Positions 23,504 through 34,088 of a DNA stretch of 64,000 bases are shown piece after piece (positions within the stretch are counted from its first letter, which is position 1; every line of letters begins with the position of its first letter). A model generated the notes under the pieces. That model was given only the letters and a program-made list of their open reading frames with translations, made no database searches and was not told the origin of the DNA. The position numbers were made by a program, and so were the translations under genes. Where the stretch lies: contig CM077005.1 of the NCBI GenBank assembly GCA_039090855.1, forward strand, positions 78,240,607 to 78,304,606. Reading direction: 5' to 3'. Source of the DNA: Macrothele yani. Lineage: Eukaryota > Arthropoda > Arachnida > Araneae > Macrothelidae.

Positions 23504-24604
23504 CCACCATTGGCCTTAATGCATGCACTGACCCTTCGTGACTCGCTTTCGACAAGGTTTTGGAATACAACGATAGGTATGCGCTTCCATTCAGTTCATA
23601 ATGCTGCCGCTTACTGTTGCTTATTAGTAGGCCTTAGTTCCAAACTTTTTATGCTGCGCTCTAATTCATACCATAGGTGCTCCATGGGATTAAGATCAGG
23701 GCTCTGTGCCGGCCAGTCTACAGAATTGTCGTCAAACCACTCCTTAACAGTCCTTGTTTTATGGCTCGGTGCATTATTATGTTGGTACCAACAAGGCTCG
23801 GTGCATTATCATGCTGGTACCAACAAGGCTCGGTGCATTATCATGCTGGTACCCACAAGGCTCGGTGCATTATCATGCTGGTACCAACAAGGCTCGGTTC
23901 CATACCATTGCCACAGAGTTGGTAAGGGCATAATTGTGCGGAATATCGAGGTAGACGTGCTGGTTAAAAGGTTTGTCTACGATAACCAATGGGCCGGGAC
24001 CATGCCACGAATAACAACCCCACACGAGAACACTGTCAGCTCCAAACCTGACCGTAAGAACAGTACACTGTGATAAACAGCGTTCCCCCGGCTGCCGCCA
24101 TACCCATACACGGCCATCAGAGTGAAGGATGGTGTATCTGGATTCATCAGTCCATAGGACCCGTTTCGATTGATTTACGATCCACGATAAATGTTCTTTA
24201 CACCATGCTAAACGACGAGTAGCATTCCGAGTGTTGATGAAATTCTTATGAGTAGCCGCACGACCACAGTAACCCATGGAATGAAATTTTCTGCGAATGG
24301 TACGTATACATACCGCGGTTCCAGCATTTTTACTCACCCGTAAACTGAGGTCTTGTGCTGTACTCCGTCGATTAGCTGAAACGACTCTCCTGAGGCTTCG
24401 ATGTCTTCTATCACTGATTTTCTTTGGTCTGCCGGTACGTTTTGCTGCTTCAGGCACGCCATGTGTCTTCCACTTATTCAGTACATCCAAAACAGTTGAC
24501 TTGGGTATGTTTAAAAGCTTTTCGGTTTCTCTCATTGACAACCCACTGATATAACAACCAACAATCTTTCCTTTCTCAAAGTCAGTTCTCTCCCGCCGCG
24601 ACAT
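23504..24604 (-). pseudogene. Tc1-like transposase pseudogene (last codons beyond LINE at about 20988-21005)
   Basis: Starts at ATG 24604 (MSRRERTDFEKGKIVGCY). It has the paired-type helix-turn-helix (MRETEKLLNIPKSTVLDVL), a basic linker (TGRPKKISDRRHRSLRRVV), the first Asp in VLWTDESRYT, GADSVLVWGCYS, then DNAPS-type second Asp motifs and SPDLNPMEHLWYELE with the third acidic residue. The LINE separates the final GGPTRY-type codons (about 20988-21005) from the rest. A 32-bp tandem expansion at 23763-23890 disrupts the frame around the second Asp, whose first copy reads QHNNAPSH with Asp replaced. Confidence 0.82.
23763..23890. repeat. 32-bp tandem repeat, four copies plus partial
   Basis: The unit beginning GGCTCGGTGCATTATCATGC starts at 23763, 23795, 23827 and 23859, with a partial unit at 23891. 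It copies the transposase codons around the second catalytic Asp. Since 32 is not a multiple of three, each copy shifts the frame. Confidence 0.88.
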
Positions 24605-24763
24605 TTTCACTCAACCTCACAGTGTGATATAATCGCGGTCAGTTGCAGTCTTGTTTTTATACCGTTTACAGCTGTACCGCGCATCTTAAGAACGCAGCGG
24701 ATCCGTGCATTTGCTTTTGAGGGGGTGTCCGGTGACCTTTGTAAATATAGTGTATATAATAAA

Positions 24764-26013
24764 TATACGAGGGCCATATACAAAGTAAGTGCCGTTCGCG
24801 CATCACACCCGCGCAAGTATTCGCTTCAGAGTGTAGCGTATGCTCAGTTATGTAGCTTCATCCATTAACCACACGCTTTTGTAAGGTTGTGCTTATGTTA
24901 AAGGTTTGTGTTGTACGTTAATATTGTTTCAGTTAATAGAAGGGCCCGCCGACTGCGAAGTCCTGTGTATGATAAGGTTTCTGAATGCGAGAAATATCAG
25001 ACGGAGTGAGATTCATCGGAAAATTTTCAAAATTTACAGACAAAACGGAAGTGGGTTCGAATGTTTAATGAAGAACGACAGAACGTTCTTGACGAATTGC
25101 GCAATGGTTGGTCTTCTCTGGTCACGAGAGAGTTAATAAAAACATTACGGACAACCGACGCTTCACAATTTCTGACCTTTCAGAACATTTCCCTGAAGTT
25201 TCGAAATCATAACATAAAAGCTTCGGTATCGCAAAATTGTGTGTGCACGATGGATGCCAAAGATATTGACGGAAGAGCACAAAACGAAGCGCATGGGATC
25301 TGCTTTTGAATTTTTGGGACGGTACGAGGAGGAAGGGCGATGATTTTTAAAGCCGTATAGTGAAGGGGGATCTCACAAAACACCTGAATCGAAACAGCAG
25401 TCTCTGCAATGGAAACACACGGGCTCGCCTACGGCCAAAACTTTCAGACAAACAATGTCAACGCGAAAGGTTATGTGCACTGTCTTTTGGGACAGAAAAG
25501 GAATTTTGTTGGTGGAATTCCTGCCTAAAGAGACTGTAAAAGCGGCAGTTTATTTCGTGACACTGAAAAAGTTTCGTCGTGCAGTTCAAAACAAACGGCG
25601 CAGCATGTTGGGCAAGGGAATCGTTTTTCTCCATGACAACACAAGGCCTCGTGCCGCGAATGTGACGCAAAATCTGATCACCAAATTTGGATGGTACCCT
25701 CCCTACAAATAGATTTGGCGCCCAGTGACTACCATTTGTTTCTCCACTTGAAATGATTTCTTGCCGTCTAGCGATTCAATGACCATGATGAACCTGAAGA
25801 CGACGGTTGAACGGTGGCTCAAAATCCAGGCGGCAGACTTCTACGAGGACGATATCCCGAAACTTATGCAACGATATGACAAATGCCTTAATATCCACGG
25901 GGAATATGTTGAAAAATAAATTAAGGTATGTAGAATTAATCTAACATTATAAAATTATTCAGTATTATTTTTTATTTTCAAACGGTGCTTACCTTCTGGG
26001 TGGCCCAAGTATA
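24764..26013 (+). mobile_element. mariner element (decayed)
   Basis: The ends TATACGAGGGCCATA and, from the right, TATACTTGGGCCACC are related inverted repeats with AAGTAAG/AGGTAAG continuing inward. It starts only 11 bp from the Tc1 at 24752. The transposase remnant fills 24975-25919. Confidence 0.72.
24975..25919 (+). pseudogene. mariner transposase pseudogene (SETMAR-like family)
   Basis: Reads across three frames: IRFLNARNIRRSEIHRKIFK (helix-turn-helix), RQNVLDELRNGW, RKVMCTVFWDRKGILLVEFL, VVFLHDN-type motif (IVFLHDNTRPRAANVTQNL) with the second Asp, LAPSDYHLF-type motif near 25720 (third Asp of DD34D), and a C-terminus RYDKCLNIHGEYVEK ending TAA at about 25919. Several frameshifts make it non-functional. 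The first Asp region is badly decayed. Confidence 0.75.
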
Positions 26014-26916
26014 AAATATCCGTTGAATTCAAGTCCAAGTTGCAACCCAGTTGAATATAACACTTCTTATAATACAATTTTTAATATTGTCCAATAGCTA
26101 ATGTAGTTCTCATTGTAGCCTGTTGTAATGTTCCTTGCCAGGTCTGTGCAAAAAAAGGAACATACCCGAATTTGAATCAATATGAGAATTGTTATGAAAA
26201 CGAAATTACGTAATCTTAAAAAATTGATGGCTGCTAAACAAGAAAATGACGTGAATCAACTCTTGTTTTCAAGTTACAGAAGGGATCCCATATCAGCTAG
26301 TTAATCCAGCGTAAGTAGCTAGGAGAGCTAAGATATATCAGCTAGTTAATCCAGCGTAAGTAGCTAGGAGAGCTAAGATCTGCCAGCACCGCATTCCCAG
26401 GTCACGGTGCTTTTAGCATCACGTGACCAATTACCTGCGTCGATGCTCCTGCCTTGCAGTGTTTCATTGGAATTCTTAGGCACTCCATGGTTCCTGTTCT
26501 AGGTGTGTTGTCTGTCCTCTGTGAGCCTTTGTTATAGGCGAAATAAATATGCCCCGTGAGTGTGTCTAAACAGTACGAACAATTTCATCTACATATGTTG
26601 AGAAGTCACATTTTCTTCAAGAAACTGAACTCTGCACATGTGCTACGCGTCCTGTTCAACCAAGCTCAACGCGTGTGTGAATCGTAAGGACGTTCCATGC
26701 CATTTTCATTGCCCATGGTTCGGAGGGGTCGACAGATCGCGTCACAAACTGTTATACTTGTAAACGGTGTCTCCTAATTGGGAAAGGATCACCAAGAAGA
26801 AACAGTGAACAGTGGTTCGCCCAAATGCACCGTTTACTCCGCGCTCAATGCATAATGGTGAAGAATTATCCATTCTCGACACCCTTGTCTTCCCACCGAC
26901 AATTTTTTCCATGAAC
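26014..26916. other. unassigned; holds a 45-bp tandem duplication
   Basis: No gene. The sequence outside the duplication at 26291-26379 is not recognised. It is interrupted on the right by the Tc1 at 26919. Confidence 0.3.
26291..26379. repeat. 45-bp tandem duplication
   Basis: The unit starting TATCAGCTAGTTAATCCAGC occurs at 26291 and again at 26336, nearly identical, which indicates a recent duplication. Confidence 0.85.
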
Positions 26917-26918
26917 TA

Positions 26919-28320
26919 CACTGACGGAAAAAAATCCCAACACCAAGAAGGGGTTGTGTTAGATAAACGACAGTTGGTAGGCTGGGAGAGTACATCTGTA
27001 AGATGACGTCTATGCAAATTTCGCGCTCGGCGCCCCTCGGAACATGCAAAGCAGGTTTGCTGTAAATACGCGCTGTAACGTTCGTGAGCGTTAGTTATCG
27101 TTGAGATTCGACGTAGTGTGTTGATGTTAGTCAAGAATGCCTTTAAGAAGACGAAGAAGACATTATCAACAGCTCACGGAGTTTGAACGAGGTCGTGTAA
27201 TAGGGCTACGAGAAGGTGGATTTTCTTTCCGCAATATTGCAGAACGACTTGGCAGGAATGTAGCCATTGTGCATGATTGTTGGCAGCGGTGGTCAAGGGA
27301 AGGTACTGCCTCAAGAAGACCGGGTTCCGGCCAGCCACGACACACTACTGAGAGGGAAGACCGCCGTGTACGGCGTATGGCCGTGGCGCATCGTACTGCG
27401 TCTGCGGCAGCAATTCGAGCTGAAGTTGCCACCACAGTGACACAACGAACTGTTACAAATCGGTTACTTGAAGGACAGCTCCGAGCCAGACGCCCTGTAG
27501 CGTGCATTCCACTTACTCCAAACCACTGCCGTTTGCGACATCAGTGGTGTCAAGCTAGAGCTCATTGGAGGACGGAGTGGAGATCTGTTGTGTTTTCTGA
27601 TGAAAGCCGGTTCTTCCTGGGTGCCAGTGATGGCCGTGTGTTGGTTAGAAGGAGGCCAGGTGAGCGCCTGCAACCAACCTGTCTGCGGCCGAGACACACT
27701 GGACCTACACCTGGAGTTATGGTCTGGGGAGCAATTTTCTATGACAGCAGGAGCACTCTCGTGGTTATCCCACGCACCCTGACGGCACAGTTGTACGTCG
27801 GTCTGGTGATTCAACCTGCTGTGCTGCCATTCATGAACAGCATTCCAGGGTTCTTTTTCCAACAGGATAACGCTCGCCCGCATACCGCTGTTGTAACCCA
27901 ACATGCTCCACAGAGTGTCGACATGTTGCCGTGGTCTGCTAGATCACCAGATCTTTCACCAATCGAGCACGTATGGGACATCATTGGACGACAATTCCAG
28001 CATCACCCCAACCAGCATTAACCGTTCCTGTATTGACCGACCAAGTGGAACAGGCATGGAACTCCATCCCACAAACTGACATCCAGCACCTGTACGACAC
28101 AATGCATGAACGTTTGCGTGCTTGCATTCAACATTGTGGCGGTTACACCGGTTATTAATGTACCAGCATTTCAAATTTAAAATGGCTCTTCTCGCGCTTA
28201 CATTAAGCTGTGATCTTGAAACCTTAATCGATTAAATATGTTATCTATACAAATGTATTGCCGCCATTTCATTCCTCTACAACTATTTTTTCGTGGTGTT
28301 GGGATTTTTTTCCGTCAGTG
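26919..28320 (+). mobile_element. Tc1-like transposon, nearly intact
   Basis: The inverted termini both begin CACTGACGGAAAAAAATCCC and continue AACACCA. TA duplications lie at 26917-26918 and 28321-28322. Length 1402 bp with one transposase gene carrying a single frameshift. It belongs to the same protein subfamily as the element at 46953 but has different termini beyond CACTG. Confidence 0.93.
27137..28158 (+). pseudogene. Tc1-like transposase, one frameshift near the end
   Basis: ATG 27137 begins MPLRRRRRHYQQLTEFERGR. Two helix-turn-helix motifs (FSFRNIAERLGRNVAIVHDC and an Ala/Arg-rich second motif) are joined by the GRPR-like GSGQPRH. The DD34E core has VVFSDESRFFLG, FFFQQDNARPHTA and SPDLSPIEHVWD. 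The first frame stops at 28021, while the next frame carries the expected C-terminus (LTDQVEQAWNSIPQ ... CGGYTGY) to 28158. A single-base indel near 28010-28020 therefore separates an otherwise complete protein of about 340 residues. The protein would excise and insert its own element at TA. Confidence 0.92.
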
Positions 28321-28329
28321 TATGATGAG

Positions 28330-28990
28330 GAACAGCATGATGAACCCAGAACATGAGAAACAGCATGATAACACCGCAGCCATCTACTTCAAGCGACCCA
28401 GAATTTCGTCCGAACATGACCTCTGTGGAACCATACAAAATCATGGAGAACGAACTTTACGATCTCATCAGGGATCGCGAAATACCGAAGCCAAGACAGA
28501 ATTGTTGTTCTGAAGGTTGCAGCGCAGTATTGTCTTCTTGATATATATTGTGGAGTGACTGCACTTCGCTCCCGTCAGAAAGATAGGCAGCAGTTCCTCA
28601 AAACAGAAGTCGAACTCATTGTTTATTGTTTATGAGGATATCGATGGCCTGATGTCAGAAATGAACATATGGCACAATCTGGAAGAATGGTGAACTATTC
28701 ATAGACTCTTTTAAGGTTATTCGAAAAGCCATGTGCTTGCACAATGGGAATTCTCCGCCTTCAATACCCGCAGCGCGTGCTACCCACGCAAGGGAAACAT
28801 ATATATAAACATGAAGAACATTCTCATGTTCGTGTACGAAAAATTTATGAATGCTGACTTGCGGTGATCTGAAGGTTATCGCCCTTTTTCTTGGGCTGCA
28901 AAAGGGTTACAAGAAGTTATTTTGCTTTCTATCAGAATGGGATAGTTATGCAAAGGGTATCCATTAGAAGAAGAATTGGCAGTATCCACT
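28330..28990 (+). pseudogene. remnant of a multicopy uncharacterised ORF family
   Basis: Patches in different frames read KIMENELYDLIRDREIPK (about 28440), RSRQKDRQQFLKTEVELIVY (about 28570-28625), LHNGNSPPSIPAARATHARE (about 28740-28800) and CGDLKVIALFLGLQKGYKK followed by CFLSEWDS (about 28857-28945). I recall this combination from repeated uncharacterised genes in arthropod and cnidarian genomes, probably transposon-borne, but I cannot name the family. Many stops and shifts show it is dead. The Tc1 at 26919 lies just upstream. Confidence 0.5.
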
Positions 28991-30277
28991 ACATGAAGAA
29001 AATATGAGAACATACAGACCTAACGAGAAAGATCGCGCTCTCAATTTCCTTTGCTTGACGCCACTAATATAATTTCAAAATTGTATGTTAAGCCTTTAAA
29101 TGAAAACAAGTGCCTACAACTTTCACGCAGTAACTTCACGGCTGTCACGCTCGCGATCGTTTTCAAAGTTATGCTGTCAAAATCGAAATCATTTTGAGTC
29201 CAGACTTCAGACTGAAAAAAATCCTAAATGCTGTAAAACCGAGCTCCGGATTGCAACGTAATATTTGGATATACGGATATTCTGTTTTCGAAATCTGAAT
29301 ATCTAAATATTCTGCTTTAGAAATCCATTTTTTCGAATATTCGATTGATCTATGTTCTTTTATCACTTTTTCTTTCATGGCTTATTTTTATCCATTCTTA
29401 ACATGTTTTGTTATTTGTTTTTAATTACTTCGTTAGCTTTTTTTTTCTATACTGATCTTTGGTTTTTCTTCCTTTCTTTTAGTAATTACTTCTTTTTTTT
29501 CACTTACTCTTTTCATCGTTTGTTCTCTATCTTTAGTTCATCTCTTCTTCAGTTTGTTCTTCCTTCCCTTTATTCTTTCTTTAGTAGTTTTACTGCACTG
29601 GCCGAACAAATTAATTGCAGTCACTGTGAATAGGTGATACCAGGGTTCCTCTCTTCCCACCACTTTGAAATTCGTACACAATTTGATGGGAGGGGATCTT
29701 GGATTCGCATAAGTGTGTGTGTGACGTGGGTGTTTTGCAGAAATCATATGTCGTTAAAAAAGTTAGAAATTTATTACCCTAAAATTAGATTTAATTAGAG
29801 ATTAATTGTGAACTCAAATTAGAGCTCAATCCGGCAATTTTTTCAAGGAAATATTTCATAACGTATCTATTTCTTTTTAAATTGCCATTATATTTTTTTT
29901 GTATATATTTTAAAAGCTAAAAATTCTCATCCTATTAAAAACAACCACAGGTGAAATACGATGTTTTTAATTTTCATGACGACTTAGTAAATATCTGAAA
30001 TTTCCCATGTCCGTCGTGCCATTTCTGGTCGGAACGTCAGTACGTTTTACTTCACAAACATCATTGGCCCGAAACTCTTTCGGTGCCATAGAATTTTCCG
30101 AAACATAGATTTCACAAATAGGGTGTGTGTGCGTGTGCGAGAGAGAGAGAGAGAGAGAGCAGGAGGAGGAGAGAATAGGTGAGGATTTTTATCTTGAAAA
30201 ACAAAACAAAATAAAAAACGTTTAATGATTTGGCCTCTTTTTGTTTGAGGAGATATATTTTACGTTTCTTACCAGGC
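28991..30277. other. unassigned; T-rich stretch and GT/GA microsatellite
   Basis: 29255-29345 repeats short ATATTCTG/GGATAT words, like 6985-7230. 29350-29600 is strongly T-rich. A GT then GA microsatellite lies at 30121-30168. No gene is supported. Confidence 0.4.
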
Positions 30278-30289
30278 AAAAACTTGATT

Positions 30290-30511
30290 TTGCCGCCCCG
30301 GTGGCGCAGTGGTCTAAGGCGCTGGCCTCTGATCATTCGTCCGTAAGGGGTCCGGGTTCGAATCCCGGTCAGGCATGGATGTTGTGTTTGTCTTACGGCA
30401 CTGGCTCTCTCCCTTCCCTGGAACCAGTGACCCTAAATTAGGGACGGGCGACTGCTTATAACCCATTGAGTTGCTCACGGTGGTCGTTAAACCTCCAATA
30501 AAAAAAACAAA
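30290..30511 (+). mobile_element. SINE family B (copy B1) with target duplication
   Basis: Starts with a class II (Leu/Ser-like) tRNA head: A box TGGCGCAGTGG, long variable-arm region and B box GGGTTCGAATCCC. The body holds CTCCCTTCCCTGGAACCAGT and TGACCCTAAATTAGGGACGG and ends in AAACCTCCAATAAAAAA. A 12-bp duplication, AAAAACTTGATT, flanks it at 30278-30289 and 30512-30523. Intact promoter boxes and a perfect duplication mark a recent insertion mobilised in trans by a LINE. Confidence 0.88.
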
Positions 30512-30523
30512 AAAAACTTGATT

Positions 30524-30984
30524 CACTGGGTACCCTGTTTTGCATAAAATTTCACAGTACACTACCGTGTTTTTTTGTTTCATCCACATTTTTGCTGTTT
30601 ATAATTTAAACTATCATTTGTCCTGCCTTGTGTTGTCGTACTGCGGGCTACCTGGGAGTCTTAACTCTGGGAATCTGTTCCCTCCTCCACATGACTGGGG
30701 ACTGCGCAGGCCCAGAGCATCGCTTAATGTTTTATGAAAATGTTGAACATTAGTAAAAATTATTTAGTTATCTAATTTTTCTATGAATTTATTAACTCCA
30801 CATTCTTGTTTTTTCTCCTTCATGTTATCGCATGTTATAGTGGCAACTTAGACGCCAGTTTCCTGCGCATCCGCTACGTAGATAGAAGGATATTTCCTTC
30901 AAGAAATCGGCTGAGCTCGCTGGCATCACTTCCTTCGCCATATTTAATGGGGCTTCGAACCAGGAGGTTTAGCTTCAATGTAGG
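30524..30984. other. unassigned spacer between SINE B copies
   Basis: AT-rich sequence with no recognised gene or repeat. Confidence 0.3.
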
Positions 30985-31195
30985 TCGTCCTGATGACGAA
31001 GAGGTCTGAGGCTTTGACTTCAGGGTCACTCGTTCGTGATGGGTCCGAGACCCGGTGAGGCATGTGTGGTACACCTGTCTTACAGTGCCTTCTGTCTCCC
31101 TCCCTGGAACCAGTGGCCCCAAATTAGGGACGGCCTACTGCATATAGCCCTTTGAATTGTTCATAATTGTCATTATACCCGGGGGAAAAAACTAA
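30985..31195 (+). mobile_element. SINE family B, diverged copy B3
   Basis: Body motifs CTCCCTCCCTGGAACCAGTG and CCAAATTAGGGACGG match copy B1. The head is mutated (GAGGTCTGAGGCTTTG, then GTCCGAGACCCGGTGAGGC) and the 3' end GTTCATAATTGTCATTATA is decayed. Confidence 0.7.
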
Positions 31196-32846
31196 ACTAA
31201 ACGGTAAAAAAAAAGCAAGAAAAACTTAGCATAGCAGGAACGGTTCTCAGAGGAGGCAAACAGTAATAAGAAATAATTTTCCTTTTTTTTGTTCAACCTA
31301 TAAAATTTTCGAATTTTCTTTGTCTGTTTTTTCGCCAGAGGAATTTTGCAACACTCGAACATAAAGTAATATTGACAGAGAAAACCCGTATATTATTGTG
31401 AGTTTCTACTACAGTAATAAAAGCAGTGAATTTCTTAAGTTTCTTAGTTCTCACCCGCCATGAAAAAGAGTGTTATAAAATCTTTCGCCACACAGGACAC
31501 AGTTACTTCAAAGATCTCAACTGGATGTTTTATATATCGTGATAGCTATATGCAGAGCTTCCATCTGTCGTACATTTATCAGGGCTTTACAGATGTAAAA
31601 GTATTTCCAGCAAGGATGCGAAAATAGTGGACTGTATTGCAAGTCGTATTCAAGAACTTGATACGTCGCAACATTGTGATGCCAAGTCTTCGTATACTAA
31701 ACCCAAAACTGCTAAAAAAATCCAGGAGACAAATGCTATCAGGCTCAGGCATTAAATGCTTACAAGACAGAGTCAGAAATTGACAAAAACAGAGTTCTTG
31801 TGAAGTGAAGACAAATGAGCGCCTAAATATTGCAATATTCTTTATGTTTTCAAGACTTCCTGAAAAAAGTACTTAGCGGTAACTGCAAACTTCATTCCGC
31901 GGTTACGAAAGGGTATTTTACAAAGGCAGGAATCATTGTCTCTGCAAATTGTAATTGTCTTTATTCATTATTCTTTTCTTTTTTTAACCTTAAAACGTTG
32001 ATAACGTGATTTTTTGGATTGGGAATTAAATCCGCATAAGAACGAAAGGTATAAAGTTTAGACCTTTTGGAGAATCCTTTAATGTATGTTATCCCAAATT
32101 TAGTCAATTTATTTCATTAACTGATTGAATTTGGAAAATATTTTTGCATTTTCTTATTAGATTGTGTGCTTACTTTGCTTTTCGAAATGTATAACACAAA
32201 TAACATTAACAACAGGTTGGTTTATGTCAGTATTTCGGCAAGTAGTATCAAAATTCAAAATCCCATTTTAATTCAAAATTACCATCTTTCACATAATTTA
32301 AACAGGTTGGGATTTTAATGGTAAATTGTTTCTGTATCATTTTTGCAATCTATGTACATCCGCGGTTCTTCGTAAAGTAAGAGATATGGCACATTTTTTT
32401 GACCACTTTATCTGAGCACCGTGGAGGAGAATCATTTTTCGATGATTGTCTCTCTAGTTTAAATAGTGCTGTCCATATCTTAATCGGTGCATGGGTTAAT
32501 GTAGAATCTTCATAGACTTTAACTAGACAAGAGTAAATGTTAGTGGGTACATTTCCTTTAAAAATACAGTCACTACCCAATGCTCACATTTGCAATTCCC
32601 GCTACTGACTGACGTAAATATAAACTTGTTGAATTCGAAACTTGCCTCGTCTTTTTTTTCACTGCCAAAAGTAGATATGATTGCACTCACTATCAACATC
32701 TGCGCGTTATTGTGTCAAACTTGGTCATAAAATGCACTGAACGTCTCTCCTTCCGCAGATCCAAAGACCTGCACGACGTCGTAGAAGCAGTAAAATTATA
32801 AACAGGTCAAAATATGAAAAAGAAAATTAAGACAGTAGAAGAAATA
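31196..32846. other. unassigned; weak exon-like segments
   Basis: Two short coding-like segments were noted but are weak. 31546-31755 is an open frame reading SSKDAKIVDCIASRIQELD. 32760-32806 reads RPARRRRRSSKIINR between a good acceptor (CTCTCCTTCCGCAG) and a GT donor. Neither matches a family I know. The rest is AT-rich with no recognised element. Confidence 0.25.
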
Positions 32847-34086
32847 CACTATCTACCAACAAGTAATTGGACACCTGTGATAGCAAAGGAAAACGAAGTT
32901 TATTCACCTTCAATAGTTGGTGAAGCCTCCACGAGCGGCGATTACGGCTGCGACTCTCCGGGGCATACACTGAACCAGGCGTTGTACGACAGCTAGAGGT
33001 ATTTTCTTCCACTCCGCTTGGAGAAGACAGGTCAGTTCCTTCACCGATTTCGGACGGTGGGGGCACCCTTTAAGTTGACGCTCCAACTCGTCCCAGAGGT
33101 GCTCGATAGGGTTAAGGTCCGGGCTCTGCTCAGGCCAGTCCATTTGATTAACCCCATTGTCACCATACCAAGCCATGGTGGACCTCGCAACATGACAGGT
33201 GGCATTGTCATCCTGAAAGTAACATGGGTCCACCCGTAAAACTGCCACAACGTAGGAAGCGCATGGTCATCCAAAATGGTGCAGTAGGTATCGGCGTAGA
33301 GTCTACCAGGAATTGCGACCAAGGGTCCCGTGCCATACCCGGAAACACCCCCATAGCATAATTCCACCGCCGCCAAACTTCACAGTTGGCACAATACATT
33401 TTGGCAGCAGGCGTTCTGTAGGCAGACGCCAAACCCTGTCATCCGAACGGTAGAGGATGAACCTTGATTCGTCGCTCCAGAGAACCTGTTTCCACTGTTC
33501 AACGGTCCACTGTCGACGTTCTTTGCACCACGTTAGCCGAGCAGCGCTATTGGACTTGGTGATCAAAGGCTTGTGGGCGGCAGCACGTCCATGATAACCG
33601 AGCAGATGGGCTTCTTTACGGATGGTATTCATCAAAAGAACACTCCCGGATGCCTGTTGAAACTCCTCGCGGATGTGGCCCATCGATTTGGTGCGGTTCT
33701 TCCGAATTTGTCTGGCCAGCACCCGTCGGTCTCTAACTCCCAGGTTTTTTTGTGTGTGTGTGTGTGTGTTTTTTTTTTGGGGGGGGGGGGGTCAGGGCAC
33801 ATTCCGACAGTCACCTCTCATCTTCCACTTGCCAATCACGTAGGCCACTGTCGATTTTGGGTACTTCAACTCGCTAGATATGTCACGTATGGATCGGCCA
33901 TTTCTGTGATACCCGACGATTACACCTTTCTCGAAACCAGAGAGCTCCGAACTGCGTGGCATCTTGCATGCGACTGGTTGCGTTGTTGTTTCCCACACGA
34001 TATTTAACGGCGGCGGCCGTGACGTGTATTAGGACCTCAGATATCGTCGATTGCAGGAGTGTCCAATTACTTGTTGGTAGATAGTG
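32847..34086 (-). mobile_element. Tc1-like transposon
   Basis: Both termini begin CACTATCTACCAACAAGTAA and continue TTGGACACC. TA duplications lie at 32845-32846 and 34087-34088. Length 1240 bp. Contains the broken transposase at 32910-33962. Confidence 0.93.
32910..33962 (-). pseudogene. Tc1-like transposase pseudogene with simple-repeat expansion
   Basis: ATG 33962 begins MPRSSELSGFEKGVIVGYH. Helix-turn-helix (IRDISSELKYPKSTVAYVIG), then a GT-run plus T-run and a G-run of about 13 (about 33740-33793) interrupt the linker. Reading resumes with [14 protein letters not shown], the first Asp in [24 protein letters not shown], the second Asp in CYFQDDNATCHVA (the usual QQDNAPCH altered), the Glu motif SPDLNPIEHLWDELE, and a normal C-terminus AAVIAARGGFTNY. 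Additional frameshifts occur near 33310 and 33240. Confidence 0.88.
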
Positions 34087-34088
34087 TA

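Larger units (their letters stand above)
20924..24752 (-). mobile_element. Tc1-like transposon split by a LINE
   Basis: Terminal inverted repeats read CACTATATTGACAAAAGTC on the left and CACTATATTTACAAAGGTC from the right, both continuing ACCGGACACC. They are flanked by the TA duplication at 20922-20923 and 24753-24754. The apparent length of 3829 bp falls to about 1.33 kb once the inserted LINE (21018-23503) and its short target duplication are discounted, the usual Tc1 size. Confidence 0.88.

Noticed and set aside
23390..24073. 227-codon plus-strand open frame
   Set aside because: Antisense to the Tc1 transposase and extended by the 32-bp tandem repeat.
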